This document shows positions 13,801 to 22,747 of a stretch of 34,745 nt of DNA, one piece after another. A program made the translations under genes and the position numbers. Numbering within the stretch: position 1 is the stretch's first letter; the number at the start of each line of letters is the position of its first letter. The DNA is from Flavobacterium beibuense F44-8 (GTDB lineage: Bacteria; Bacteroidota; Bacteroidia; Flavobacteriales; Flavobacteriaceae). The notes beneath the pieces were generated by a model. The model did no database searches. It saw nothing but the letters and a program-made list of their open reading frames with translations, and had not been told where the DNA came from. The stretch spans positions 1 to 34,745 of the forward strand of contig NZ_JRLV01000027.1 of the NCBI RefSeq assembly GCF_000769915.1, read 5' to 3'.

Positions 13801-16494
13801 ATAGTTACTGCAATCAGCCATAACCTCAAACAGTTGTTCAAACTGTGTTTTACAGCCATTAGTATCTGTAACTATAAGGCGTACAATATAACTGTCTGCC
13901 ACATCAAATGTAAAACTAGGATTAGCCTGCTGGCTTGTAGCCTTTACCTGGTAGCTATAATTATAAACTGCCCATGAGTATGATGCTATATTAGTAGCAG
14001 GTGTAACAAAAGAAAAGCTATGAGGCGTATTCAAATTCATACACGACATACCCGGATTAATCCTGATTCGCCCAGATACAGACTCACATTCATTATCTGA
14101 AGAAAGACCTTCAGGACAGAAATTAACATGCCTAATATTATTTCTAACATTTTGATATTCTCCATTAGTAAACTTAAGACCTGCAAGACCAATAGTAGAT
14201 GAAGCGTCATAAGAAACTAAATTTATATTAGACAGATAGGTATCTTCCGACATATAAAACAACACATCAGGATCTGAAGGGGAATGATTGCTAAATGAAA
14301 AACTTAGCATCCCTCCTGCATAAGTAAAATTATATATCATCGGGTTAGCATCTGTTATATAAGGAGCTAATGCTGAAAGTTCTGTACAGGTATATGGATT
14401 TACACTTGTATCTATCGAATCAGCAGCTCCTATTAAATGGTTAACAAGTGCCACAAAAGACTGTCTTACATATACTGAATACTGGTTAGTATCCATACAA
14501 GACTCAGGGTACGATCTGGTACAAATGGTAAATGTTGTTTCGGCAGCATTTGAAGAAACCGAATATACCCTTATCTTATAGGTTTGACCTGCAACAAGGT
14601 TAGTAGCAACACTATAATCAGTACTACTACAATAAATTTGTGACATCGTAGCACAGTCTGCTCCTTCATACACGGCATGGCTAAGGTTAGTATCTGTACC
14701 GTTTATATTGTTTATTTCTATTATCTGTTCTGAGCTTGTAGCTACAAACTGATACCAAACATCATCATCTTCCGCACCTGCACAGGTACTAGGCTCAGGT
14801 GAAGCTGTAGCTCCTGTTACTTTACCTTTTACAGGGTAGCAGTCTCCAGTGGTATTAGAGCTTAAAACTGTAGCATTTGCACATTCGTCATTTACCGGAG
14901 GACATAAATCCAATGATAAATTTTTACTTAACAAAACACAGTTTTTGTTACTATTATTTTGAAGTACAATTCTAATGTTACCTGTAGCAGGGAATGAAAC
15001 CGTTCCCGGAGCTGAAATTGTTTGTGGTGTAGCACCAACAGATCCACTTTCGGTATAAAATGTTGCTGTTAATGTACCCGATCCGTTACCAAGGTTAGTG
15101 ATGTTTGCAACTGCATTAAAAGTACCATTTACACAATCTCCCTGTATACCAAAATCTGCAACAATGTCAGACGAACAGTTATTCTTGCTAACTATAAGAG
15201 AAAATCGACTGGTATAGTTACCCTTAGTAGCAACCACAATATAATATGTGTGGCCTGATAACACCTGTAAATTAGTAATTTCCTTATTTGGTGTTGACTC
15301 GTCAAAACCGGTAGCATAACAGTTAACACCAATATCATTACAACCATCATATACAAAAAAAGCTGTTTGGTTTACTGTTGAAGACATTTCGATATTAATG
15401 GTCCCATTTGCCGTTGGCGTATAAGAGAATATTTTATATTTACCGTTAAGATACCCCTCTGATCCTGAACCGCAACCTGATCCTGCAGCAGCTCCTAAAC
15501 CACTAACCGTATATCCTTCGTTCACCTTTACATAAGGCAGGGTTGTAGGTATGGTAATAGCACCTGCACAACCTTCTCCTGGACTAAGGGTACTGAAATA
15601 ATATGTTTGAGACCAAGGACTGTAATTACCAGCTCCACAAACAGCTCTTACTTTATACTTATAATCTGTTCCCTGTGTAAAAGGAACAATAGTAGGTGCT
15701 CCTGTAGGTGCTTGTCCAGTAGTACCTGTTGCAGCATATGTATTTTGAAATACTGATATTCCATTTCCTGTAAAGGGATTTGAAGTTTCTAAAATTTCTA
15801 TCTCCCATGTTGATGCCTGTCCAATTATATCCCAAGATAAGTTGGCCGAACTGGTTGTAATACCATTTGCTCCCAAGTTCGTTGGTTCTAAACATCCTGA
15901 ATTTACTGTAATATCATCTATTAACCAACGATCTACATTATCTCCTTCCTTAAGGAATGCCAACCTTACATTTTGACCGGCTACTGAATTAGTGGGTATA
16001 TTAACCGTAACTAAATTATATTCCTGTTGGGTTGGATTGATTTGTAATTCTGACCATGTTGATAATAATGTAAAATTATTAATATCTGTAATGGTTCCGT
16101 TTGCATCAATAATCAGGACTTTATACACCCCTCCCTGATCTCCGTTCATTGTTAAACGTGAATAGAATTTTAACTGCGGATTATCCATTGCAGATATATC
16201 AATAGCAGGAGTTACTAACCAGTCTTGCGCTATACTTCCTGTCGGTACATTATCCTTGCCTAAATAAGCCGCTGCATTTCCTGTTCTTGGAGGTTGGGCT
16301 GGACTTCCTAAAGGGCTTTTCATCCAGGAATAATATAAACCTATACCATTATCATAAACATGCCAGGTACCGGAACTTAATGCCCAGTCACCATTTGTAG
16401 CGTTATCCGGCGCTCCCTCAAATCCTTCTGATAACTGAGAGTAACCATTATATGTAACTAATATTGCTAATAATAGCTGTATAATTTTTTTCAT
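10810..16494 (-). CDS. Large multidomain RHS-locus protein: adhesin-like, PKD, VWA and YD tail
   Basis: The ATG at 16494 is preferred over one at 16524 because it begins directly with a signal peptide (MKKIIQLLLA...NGYSQ) and avoids overlapping the previous gene; this gives 1894 aa. Domains in order: a cleaved-adhesin/choice-of-anchor-J type sandwich (about 22-200, with WLIDDITV); an Fn3-like domain (to about 300); Cys-containing beta domains (to about 660); four copies of an unnamed module of about 110 aa alternating with PKD-like domains (about 671-1483); a VWA domain (about 1487-1680) with a MIDAS-like DESSS and VITDGS; a carbohydrate-binding-like sandwich containing YWISAWVKE; and a short YD segment (YYEYDNEGG) ending near IQESRSGN. 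The tail is the one I associate with the end of Bacteroidetes RHS N-terminal proteins. It probably acts at the cell surface with its RHS partners; direct function is unknown. Confidence 0.88.
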   Translation of the reverse strand: MKKIIQLLLAILVTYNGYSQLSEGFEGAPDNATNGDWALSSGTWHVYDNGIGLYYSWMKSPLGSPAQPPRTGNAAAYLGKDNVPTGSIAQDWLVTPAIDISAMDNPQLKFYSRLTMNGDQGGVYKVLIIDANGTITDINNFTLLSTWSELQINPTQQEYNLVTVNIPTNSVAGQNVRLAFLKEGDNVDRWLIDDITVNSGCLEPTNLGANGITTSSANLSWDIIGQASTWEIEILETSNPFTGNGISVFQNTYAATGTTGQAPTGAPTIVPFTQGTDYKYKVRAVCGAGNYSPWSQTYYFSTLSPGEGCAGAITIPTTLPYVKVNEGYTVSGLGAAAGSGCGSGSEGYLNGKYKIFSYTPTANGTINIEMSSTVNQTAFFVYDGCNDIGVNCYATGFDESTPNKEITNLQVLSGHTYYIVVATKGNYTSRFSLIVSKNNCSSDIVADFGIQGDCVNGTFNAVANITNLGNGSGTLTATFYTESGSVGATPQTISAPGTVSFPATGNIRIVLQNNSNKNCVLLSKNLSLDLCPPVNDECANATVLSSNTTGDCYPVKGKVTGATASPEPSTCAGAEDDDVWYQFVATSSEQIIEINNINGTDTNLSHAVYEGADCATMSQIYCSSTDYSVATNLVAGQTYKIRVYSVSSNAAETTFTICTRSYPESCMDTNQYSVYVRQSFVALVNHLIGAADSIDTSVNPYTCTELSALAPYITDANPMIYNFTYAGGMLSFSFSNHSPSDPDVLFYMSEDTYLSNINLVSYDASSTIGLAGLKFTNGEYQNVRNNIRHVNFCPEGLSSDNECESVSGRIRINPGMSCMNLNTPHSFSFVTPATNIASYSWAVYNYSYQVKATSQQANPSFTFDVADSYIVRLIVTDTNGCKTQFEQLFEVMADCSNYCTEVNPASNEVKELFMDLVNHLMDIYRDGGTVTTPYTCPEMTALAPYVTDADAKVYNISYLGGGLQFSFANHTGDYDVAIQDNGEITDINLLSFSDASVTSSPAITYLNGTKAYSNKIKHVNFCPSVCADLDGKIIVNSSPSNDLALVGPVSFSFVTANTTITSYNWTFYTNSKYSFIGTSTEANPVITVNNPGEITADLVVTYGDGCIATFHIYMTVVSLAQGDLEYTCWSDNAEYAVVTEAYLNLVNHIIDIYSNGGTVPNPYTCDELDELAPFIVVDNPKIWNVDVTNGHLRFSFSNDVTVPDVIISNFAHIADITVFPEEYIPGGEGGPEGYFQTYMPGHSPEFSYSEVYRIEFCPEIGGDNDCGGFTFGHIMQSSGESCSVINTSQTFSLLSSMSNIESYNWTFYNSDGTFPILVSQSSNPSITYSTLGNYLIKLEVTNVNGCKSYFYKTVTIAASCDNACTEVNENSTSVKFLYTALLNHLLNLNGIIPEGYTCIELSALSPYLTDANPAIYNVSFNGQQLSFSFSQNDSQPDVVINDFGAISDINIYNYSSSASNTSLIVTYANGNQSTNTVKHIDFCPVVEPCESHVSFVIDESSSLDAEEVASIKRQLNAFIDQQEGSNMTISFVGMSDSDFNTRTDHVYGRVTAENKILFKNWIANYKSNYSDQRLAMGISPDSDYWASGLNHAMTAFALKPEIVIVITDGSQTANVEGLKDAVTNISNDPDSHLYVYGGEGYYVNQNSLNYNGNTGDTGISDVTGMLKTSLKFLMELPDAEYPIDSSESLISASYFEYEDFTGLEELTYFSEKLSSANIGCGIFTVEYCKSCETFQPAPGGKYWISAWVKEEQNIQVKTYTQGVLKLIFEDGDEQEVANIELLPTGDIIDGWQRIAAKFEIPALAQVMRIELINLSPNIPVYFDDIRVHPLNASMKSFVYDSETFRLMAELDDNNYSTYYEYDNEGGLVRIKKETSKGVKTIQESRSGNVIQPTN
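12045..14480 (-). repeat. Four-copy protein module (LNHL/PY/IYN/FSF/FCP)
   Basis: Four divergent copies of about 110-125 residues lie within the VWA-domain protein, roughly at residues 671-791, 906-1021, 1133-1258 and 1373-1483. Each shows, in order, [LV]NH[LI], YTC.E[LM], L[SA]P[YF], a [DN]-rich step then I[YW]N, L.FSF[SA], and [HY][VI].[FH].FCP or close variants. PKD-like domains separate the copies. DNA identity between copies is low, so the duplication is old. I do not recognise a named family. Confidence 0.75.
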
Positions 16495-16514
16495 CTTACT
16501 GTTATAATTTGGGA

Positions 16515-19500
16515 TTAAGGGCATGGAACAATTCTTTTCTCTATTACTGCAGAGTTATTAGGTGACACCTTTAAACTCTTACGCCCTGAGTGAGCCTGCC
16601 CTGAAGAAACAGTTACTTTTTGTGGCCTGATAGTGTTTTTGAAACTAAAATGTGATCTTTCTGTACACGATTCATCCTGGAAATCATAGTCTTCAAAACC
16701 ATCATACCCTAATTCATTATATCTTGAATTTGCAGCAACGGCTGTAGGAAACCTAAAGTTATATCCGTATAATGCCGAAGAGTATCTGTTTAATGCATCT
16801 TTATTTTCCACTTCAAAACCAAACGGGCTGTATTGTGAAACTTCAGAAGCATAAGTCCATTTACTCTTATTGGCTGTGTTAATATACCACGTCCATTTGT
16901 TTGCAGGACTGAAATAACCATAGGTATAGAAAGGATCAAACCTGTTAAAGTATCCCGTATTTCTTAAATCGTTAGAATTGGTTGATGTATTTCTTCCTGT
17001 CAAATAAGCATAAGATACCTTTGGCCTCCAGTTACCTTTTACATTGTATTTATAAGGGTTATATGGATCATTCTCATAACTGTCTGTATAATCAAAAACC
17101 AATTCATCTCCATCAAACTTCATTGTTGGTAACATACACTCACACTGTGCAGCCCATGTATCACTATACTCTATAGCTGCTGCAGAAACTATTTTATAAG
17201 CAGAGCTTGCAGCTGAAGAATAGAGAGGTCCTGACTGATTAATGTTTGTTTTTAATGTTGTTCCTGTATACAGAGGATTAACCACTGAAGTAACCGAAGC
17301 CATTGAAGCCGTTTGCATATTCCTAAAGCCGGAACGTACAACTTTAAACGATCCTGTATCCAGCATATCACTGTTTACAAGTACTCCCTGCTCTGTTATA
17401 AGGGTGGCATTATAACCATCTATATTTACTATATAAGCCTTAAACTCATCGGAATCCTCAGGAATAACCCAAATTTCATCTCCGTTTGACAGATAATCTG
17501 AAGCTTTATAGGCTGTCCCGGAAGTTGCTAACTTATATTTACCGGTTGCACCGTAAACTCTTGTAAGATTCCAGGTAAGTCCTAAATTTTTAGCTGCCTG
17601 TCCCATTCCGTCATAAGCCCAGTAAGCCGGGAAATTAAATGAATAGTACTTATCGTTAAAGCTATTAATGGTTTCTGTAAGTAATACTGCTCCCGTTTCA
17701 GCATCCCATGCTAAATTATTAGTATAAACAGTAGAACCGGCATCATAAGCCACCTGTTTTCTTAAAATACCCGAAGTATGTATAACCTTTGTTGTTACCG
17801 ATGTTCTTAAATAGTTTTCATGTACAGATAATGAAGGTAGAGGAGTAGGAACTACAACCGTTAATATCGTAAATGGTAAAAATGCTGTATTGATATTAAT
17901 ACCTCCGTTAGTTGTTACTGATTTGTTTTCCCTAAAATCGTTAATAACATCATAATCTACCCCTACGAGATTTTGACTAATATTACCTTGTGAATCTACT
18001 GTTGTTATGACATTATTTAGCCTTCCTTGATTACTGTTATAATTTGTATTACCTAAATTAGGATCTTCCTCATAAATATAATCTACTCCGGAAATTGCAG
18101 AGGTTTGCCCTTCTGCATAAACTCTTTGAGCCTTCATTTTACCGTTCATATCATTGGTATGAACAACAAATCCCTGAGATAATGTCATATGATTTCTTAC
18201 ATATAGGTTAAGTATATTAGAAAGGTTACTTGACTTATCGTAATGCGAAAGCATATCAGTATAATCTACAATGGTAGGGTAATCTTTACTGGTAAAAAAT
18301 TCAGTAACTACCTTACCGGTTGCATGTCTTTTTACCTGTATATCAGCATTATTGTCATCAACATCACTTCTCTGAATATTTTTAACTTCAACTCTACTGT
18401 AAGTAATTGTTGGTGAAGGGAAAAAACATTCACCAAAAGGCATTTCTACATAATTGCTTTCTTTGGGACCTAACGGAAGTTCACTCCTTTCTCTGTCAAA
18501 GAAAGGTTGAACAAAAGGATTTTCCTTATTACCCAGCGGTTCATAAGTTGCAACTCCTGATGAAGAACCATCTTCAAGATTATAGGTATATTCCTGACCG
18601 TAATGTTGTTTATAATACTCATTTTCTGTATTATTCGTCATTACATCCCACTGGTCATGTATTGTAACTTCTTTTACTCTACAGCCTCCACCATATTTTC
18701 TGTCATCCGGCTGCATTAAGCGTATCCATGATTTACCAGATACAAATTTACTTGCAATATGCCTATCTATTAACTGCTTATTAGGGCTTTTAGCAATTTT
18801 TGCTATCTCTGAAACAGATCCGATAATATTCATCACAACTTCCTCTAAATCATCGGTTCCCTGTCCTGTAATATCTCTATAAACGTATTTATTAAGGTAT
18901 TTTCGACCGAAATTAATCCCTGCAATAGATATTGGATTAATTTTTTCATTAGGATTAAATCCGTCTCCTTTATTAGCCATTTTAATAGGTATAGCCAGAA
19001 CTGGCGGACTTAAAGGAACCTGAGTAATACTTTTAGAAGTATCAATATCAAGATATCCCTCTACATAATCATATCTTTCATCATGCCCTGTACCCGGCTT
19101 TGCCATATTGAGTAGAAAACGGAAGAAAATTTTAGTATCCTTTAGCTTATCTATAAGTTTTTGATTAAAATCAGAACCATAATCTGAATTCAATTCTACA
19201 TATAAATAATTTGTACTATTTGAACTACTGGTATATAAAACAGGATTGGTTATTTGAGCTAACGAAGGATTACTTGTTGTCCCGGCACCAAGAACTTTAA
19301 ACATTTGCATAGCCTCTTTATCCTGTACATATTTGTACTCATCAGACTCATACTGCACATCCATTTTACCACCAGATGGCATGGTAATAGTTTTTAAATT
19401 CCATGCAGAAGTATATAAGTCGGCACTCGTTTTATCCTGCTCTACATAAGGGTATTCAGGGTTTGTGAGTTTATCATTAATCCCACAACCTGAATTTTCA

Positions 19501-22151
19501 TCATTGGGTTTATAGTTACCCCAAACATCATATGCTTTAATATCATATGACGGATTATACCCATAATCAAATGAGTATGGAGTATACATACCCATATTAG
19601 AATTTCTGTAAGTAAAATATACTTTTTTAAGTGTTAATTTACCTCCCTGATTATCCAATTCATTTGTTCCGGAAGGGTTTGCTCCAAAATTATTTTCAAT
19701 ACCCGGACACAAAGAATAATCATAAACAAAATGTGCCACTTTAATTGGTGTAGCATTTTCCTGTAAAGCTTCATATTCCGGTTTAGAGTATAGTGAAATT
19801 TTATCAAGCTTGTACATTCTTGAAGATGTTGAAACTGATCCTCCTCCGTTTTCACCATCAACACCATATCCATCTTTTCTTAAAGAGATATTAAAAATTG
19901 CAACATGTGTTTTTGTTTCTATCTTTTTAATATATAAAAGTTCTTTTTCTCCATATAAATAGCTACCCTTATTATCAAAGCCATCAGATCTAAGCCCTTC
20001 ATTGTAACTAGCATGATTCTTTTTGTAAGGCATTCTCCATTTATAATTCGTATTGATTGTTTTAGAATCATCGTAAATAAACTTTGTATATGCACCTAAA
20101 TCATCATCTGTAGGTCCGTCATTAGTCAAATCAGAATAATCCGAAGACAGTACAGCAGTCAATAAATAAGAATGTGCAAATGGCGGTGTTGTTATACGGT
20201 TAAAATACTGATCACCAGACGCTTTATTATCTGGTGTATTATGCCTACCCGGAGTATAAGGAACCAAGCCTGTTTGACAGTCCCCCTGATTACCACTAAC
20301 ATCAAATGTCACTTCTTTTTTAACAACATTATAAGCAGCTCTTCCATAAACATAGCGATCACCACCCTCTTTTGTAACTTGTATTTCACCGGTATGATGT
20401 TTATACTTCTGGTTGTATTTTACATGCTTACTAAACTCTGTAGCCAGTCCAAATTTTTCGGCTTCTTCGTTTGTTAACTTCTGAATAGCCTGATTTCTGT
20501 TGACTCTGCCATCTCTTTTTATTGCACTAGTAATAGGTACTACTGTAGAGTTACCTGCTTTTTTTACATATTGAGACTCAGTATTTCTTGAAAACTTTTT
20601 ACCGGCAACACCTATTCTTACAGGGTCATACCCTCCAAGTTTAGTCATTATAAGATTATCAAATTCCTGATCCACATGAAAACCTCCTATATTCTTGAAA
20701 TATACTTTTTCATAATCAGGTTTGTTTCCCGTTGTTTTTTCATCAAAACGTGCTAATGTAGAATTCCCTTCTTCCCAAGCTTTAGTATGGCTATCTGTTG
20801 TAATAATATTCGTATTAATACCCCAGTGACTTCCTCCTCCAATACCAAATTCAACACCTAAACTTCCTCCTCCTGAACCATCTGTAACCTGGTTATCATA
20901 AACATAGCCTACCTGTCCTTTGTATGGCCTGAACATCCCTGATATTCCCTGCCCCTGTATACTATACAAATCATAAGTATTATTAGTTACAGGTAATGAA
21001 GTGGTACTACTACTTACTGTTCTTTCATTTTCCCTGTTAAAATCTAAAACATCACTTTTTGAAGCATTGTAGCTATTTTCAAAACCATAAGCTTTTTCTT
21101 TTTTATATTTTTCAGAATCACTATATCCTTGTGCTATTCTATACCCTGAAAATTTAACTCCTCCTTCAAAACCCCAAATCTCAGTCCCAATATTCATATT
21201 AAAGTTATAATTAGAGGAAGTCATCGCTACTCTTTTAGTTGGAGTAAATGATGCATTTATAAAAGAAAGTACTCCTCCGGTGCCACTACTTTTAGTTTCT
21301 TTCCATTTATTATTTTCATCAAAAAAGTTTTTAGATTGACTTACTGAAAATGTAAGGTTTTCCAGTCCCTTTCTACTATTTAAGGTTGTCCCCACACTTC
21401 CTTGCAAATTAATATCTTCCTTAAATCTATCCATACTCTTACTCATAAAACTAACATTTGGAGATGCACTAACCCCATCTGAAGCTGATGAAGTTATCCC
21501 TACATTCATACCAGTATTTAACGCATTTGCCGTATCGCCTCCTAGGCCGATAGAACCACCAACACCTCCTGTTAAGGTAAAACCAAAACCATCGTAGTTA
21601 TTAAAAGTAACTCCAAAACCTAAGTTCACATTAACCTTTGGTGAAGGAATTGAGTTGCTTCCACCTTCTTCACCACCACCAGTTTCACCAGTTGCACTCC
21701 CTTTCTCCTCTTTTATTGCTAGTATAGTAGCATAAGCACCAAAATTAGCACCAACTGTTACATTAGGTTTCATGTTATTTTCATATATCATTTCATCACC
21801 ATCAAAATCATCAGGCAGGCCTCTTACCTGTCTTGATATTTGTCCTACATTTAGATCCCAACCTAAACCTACCCATGAAGCTTCCTGATCCATTGAAGCT
21901 CCCGATCCATATGCCAGGTTTAAAGGATATCCGCCAACATCCATAATAGGGATATTGTAATTAAAATCACCACTTGAGAGGTCTACCATATCGGAAGTAC
22001 CAATGGGTGTAAAAGAACTAAACTCAGGTTGAGCAGGACCACCCGTAAGCGCATAAGCTTGTATAGGGGCTGCAACCTGAAGTACAATCATCATAGCCAA
22101 ATAACAGGCTATGACCTTAGAGGTTTTGCTGGTTCTGATTTTTTGAATCAT
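16515..22151 (-). CDS. RHS-associated secreted protein (Bacteroidetes 'SDMV..GDF' type)
   Basis: This 1878-aa protein has a long signal sequence (about residues 1-34, hydrophobic core near ACYLAMMIVLQVAAP). The N-terminal block has IGTSDMVDLSSGDFNYNIP, then MDQEASWVGLGWDLN and RGLPDDFDGDEM. This is a strongly conserved opening of Bacteroidetes RHS-locus proteins. Later hallmarks are PSGGKMDVQYESDEYKYVQ and the C-terminal region GFEDYDF...HFSF, then AHSGRKSLKV. In relatives I recall, that last block runs on into a YWISAWVKE-type domain and a YD tail. Here the gene stops soon after (VIEKRIVPCP) and the tail is carried by the next gene. The ATG overlaps the lipoprotein stop (ATGA), suggesting coupled translation. 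It is likely to be the shell or scaffold partner of the giant RHS protein, somewhat as TcB pairs with TcC in Tc toxins; that analogy is inference. Confidence 0.88.
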   Translation of the reverse strand: MIQKIRTSKTSKVIACYLAMMIVLQVAAPIQAYALTGGPAQPEFSSFTPIGTSDMVDLSSGDFNYNIPIMDVGGYPLNLAYGSGASMDQEASWVGLGWDLNVGQISRQVRGLPDDFDGDEMIYENNMKPNVTVGANFGAYATILAIKEEKGSATGETGGGEEGGSNSIPSPKVNVNLGFGVTFNNYDGFGFTLTGGVGGSIGLGGDTANALNTGMNVGITSSASDGVSASPNVSFMSKSMDRFKEDINLQGSVGTTLNSRKGLENLTFSVSQSKNFFDENNKWKETKSSGTGGVLSFINASFTPTKRVAMTSSNYNFNMNIGTEIWGFEGGVKFSGYRIAQGYSDSEKYKKEKAYGFENSYNASKSDVLDFNRENERTVSSSTTSLPVTNNTYDLYSIQGQGISGMFRPYKGQVGYVYDNQVTDGSGGGSLGVEFGIGGGSHWGINTNIITTDSHTKAWEEGNSTLARFDEKTTGNKPDYEKVYFKNIGGFHVDQEFDNLIMTKLGGYDPVRIGVAGKKFSRNTESQYVKKAGNSTVVPITSAIKRDGRVNRNQAIQKLTNEEAEKFGLATEFSKHVKYNQKYKHHTGEIQVTKEGGDRYVYGRAAYNVVKKEVTFDVSGNQGDCQTGLVPYTPGRHNTPDNKASGDQYFNRITTPPFAHSYLLTAVLSSDYSDLTNDGPTDDDLGAYTKFIYDDSKTINTNYKWRMPYKKNHASYNEGLRSDGFDNKGSYLYGEKELLYIKKIETKTHVAIFNISLRKDGYGVDGENGGGSVSTSSRMYKLDKISLYSKPEYEALQENATPIKVAHFVYDYSLCPGIENNFGANPSGTNELDNQGGKLTLKKVYFTYRNSNMGMYTPYSFDYGYNPSYDIKAYDVWGNYKPNDENSGCGINDKLTNPEYPYVEQDKTSADLYTSAWNLKTITMPSGGKMDVQYESDEYKYVQDKEAMQMFKVLGAGTTSNPSLAQITNPVLYTSSSNSTNYLYVELNSDYGSDFNQKLIDKLKDTKIFFRFLLNMAKPGTGHDERYDYVEGYLDIDTSKSITQVPLSPPVLAIPIKMANKGDGFNPNEKINPISIAGINFGRKYLNKYVYRDITGQGTDDLEEVVMNIIGSVSEIAKIAKSPNKQLIDRHIASKFVSGKSWIRLMQPDDRKYGGGCRVKEVTIHDQWDVMTNNTENEYYKQHYGQEYTYNLEDGSSSGVATYEPLGNKENPFVQPFFDRERSELPLGPKESNYVEMPFGECFFPSPTITYSRVEVKNIQRSDVDDNNADIQVKRHATGKVVTEFFTSKDYPTIVDYTDMLSHYDKSSNLSNILNLYVRNHMTLSQGFVVHTNDMNGKMKAQRVYAEGQTSAISGVDYIYEEDPNLGNTNYNSNQGRLNNVITTVDSQGNISQNLVGVDYDVINDFRENKSVTTNGGININTAFLPFTILTVVVPTPLPSLSVHENYLRTSVTTKVIHTSGILRKQVAYDAGSTVYTNNLAWDAETGAVLLTETINSFNDKYYSFNFPAYWAYDGMGQAAKNLGLTWNLTRVYGATGKYKLATSGTAYKASDYLSNGDEIWVIPEDSDEFKAYIVNIDGYNATLITEQGVLVNSDMLDTGSFKVVRSGFRNMQTASMASVTSVVNPLYTGTTLKTNINQSGPLYSSAASSAYKIVSAAAIEYSDTWAAQCECMLPTMKFDGDELVFDYTDSYENDPYNPYKYNVKGNWRPKVSYAYLTGRNTSTNSNDLRNTGYFNRFDPFYTYGYFSPANKWTWYINTANKSKWTYASEVSQYSPFGFEVENKDALNRYSSALYGYNFRFPTAVAANSRYNELGYDGFEDYDFQDESCTERSHFSFKNTIRPQKVTVSSGQAHSGRKSLKVSPNNSAVIEKRIVPCP

Positions 22152-22747
22152 AATATTACTTTAGTAAGGTTTTCTTGTAGTTTAAATTTCAGGGTACCTT
22201 TATTATAAAGGCGATCGTTATATATTAACTGTATTTCATCATCAGGTTCAATACCCGAAAAAAACAGTAATACTCTTTTGTAAGGTGTTAGTTTAAAACT
22301 TCTTTCAAATAAAGTTCCGGAACACTTTATAGTGTCTTGTTTTGAGGTTACAACATAAAAATCGTTTTCAATTGAAAAAGACATGTATTTAACCCCGTCT
22401 TCATAAGTTCTTCCTGTAAATTCTTCTTTTAAAAGATCCTGCTCTTCATCCTGTAAAAATTCGAACTCCAGTATTCTTTCTTTACTGTTTGCTTTTTCTA
22501 CTGAATCTATACTGGTAAGATTATCTGCTCCCTTCTCTTTAAGTATATAATAGGCTAAAGGAACTTCGGTAGCTGTAAAATAAATATCATCTGCCTGTTG
22601 GGTGTTCTTTTTTGATTTCCACCCTGACTTCTCTAAACTAAAATATTTATATGCCAAATCAGACTCATTATCTGAGTCTGCAGTAATTTGCTTTTTACAA
22701 CTAACAAGTAAAAAGAGTATTAATAAAAAACTAATTCCCCCCTTCAT
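22148..22747 (-). CDS. Small lipoprotein of the RHS operon
   Basis: This 199-aa protein begins with a short positively charged end, a hydrophobic run and the lipobox LLVSC followed by KK. It should therefore be a lipoprotein, matured at Cys17. No family was recognised in the body, which is rich in Lys and Glu and has several predicted beta-strands (for example VKYMSFSIEND, DEIQLIYND). Its start lies 17 bases inside the upstream OmpH-like gene and its stop overlaps the next start by 4 bases, so it is embedded in the operon. A role in anchoring or assembling the large RHS proteins at the outer membrane is plausible but not shown by the sequence. Confidence 0.8.
   Translation of the reverse strand: MKGGISFLLILFLLVSCKKQITADSDNESDLAYKYFSLEKSGWKSKKNTQQADDIYFTATEVPLAYYILKEKGADNLTSIDSVEKANSKERILEFEFLQDEEQDLLKEEFTGRTYEDGVKYMSFSIENDFYVVTSKQDTIKCSGTLFERSFKLTPYKRVLLFFSGIEPDDEIQLIYNDRLYNKGTLKFKLQENLTKVIL

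Noticed and set aside
16495..16524. A start at 16524 for the VWA/YD-tail gene
   Set aside because: It adds ten residues before a standard signal peptide and overlaps the preceding gene by 10 bases; the ATG at 16494 begins the signal peptide directly.
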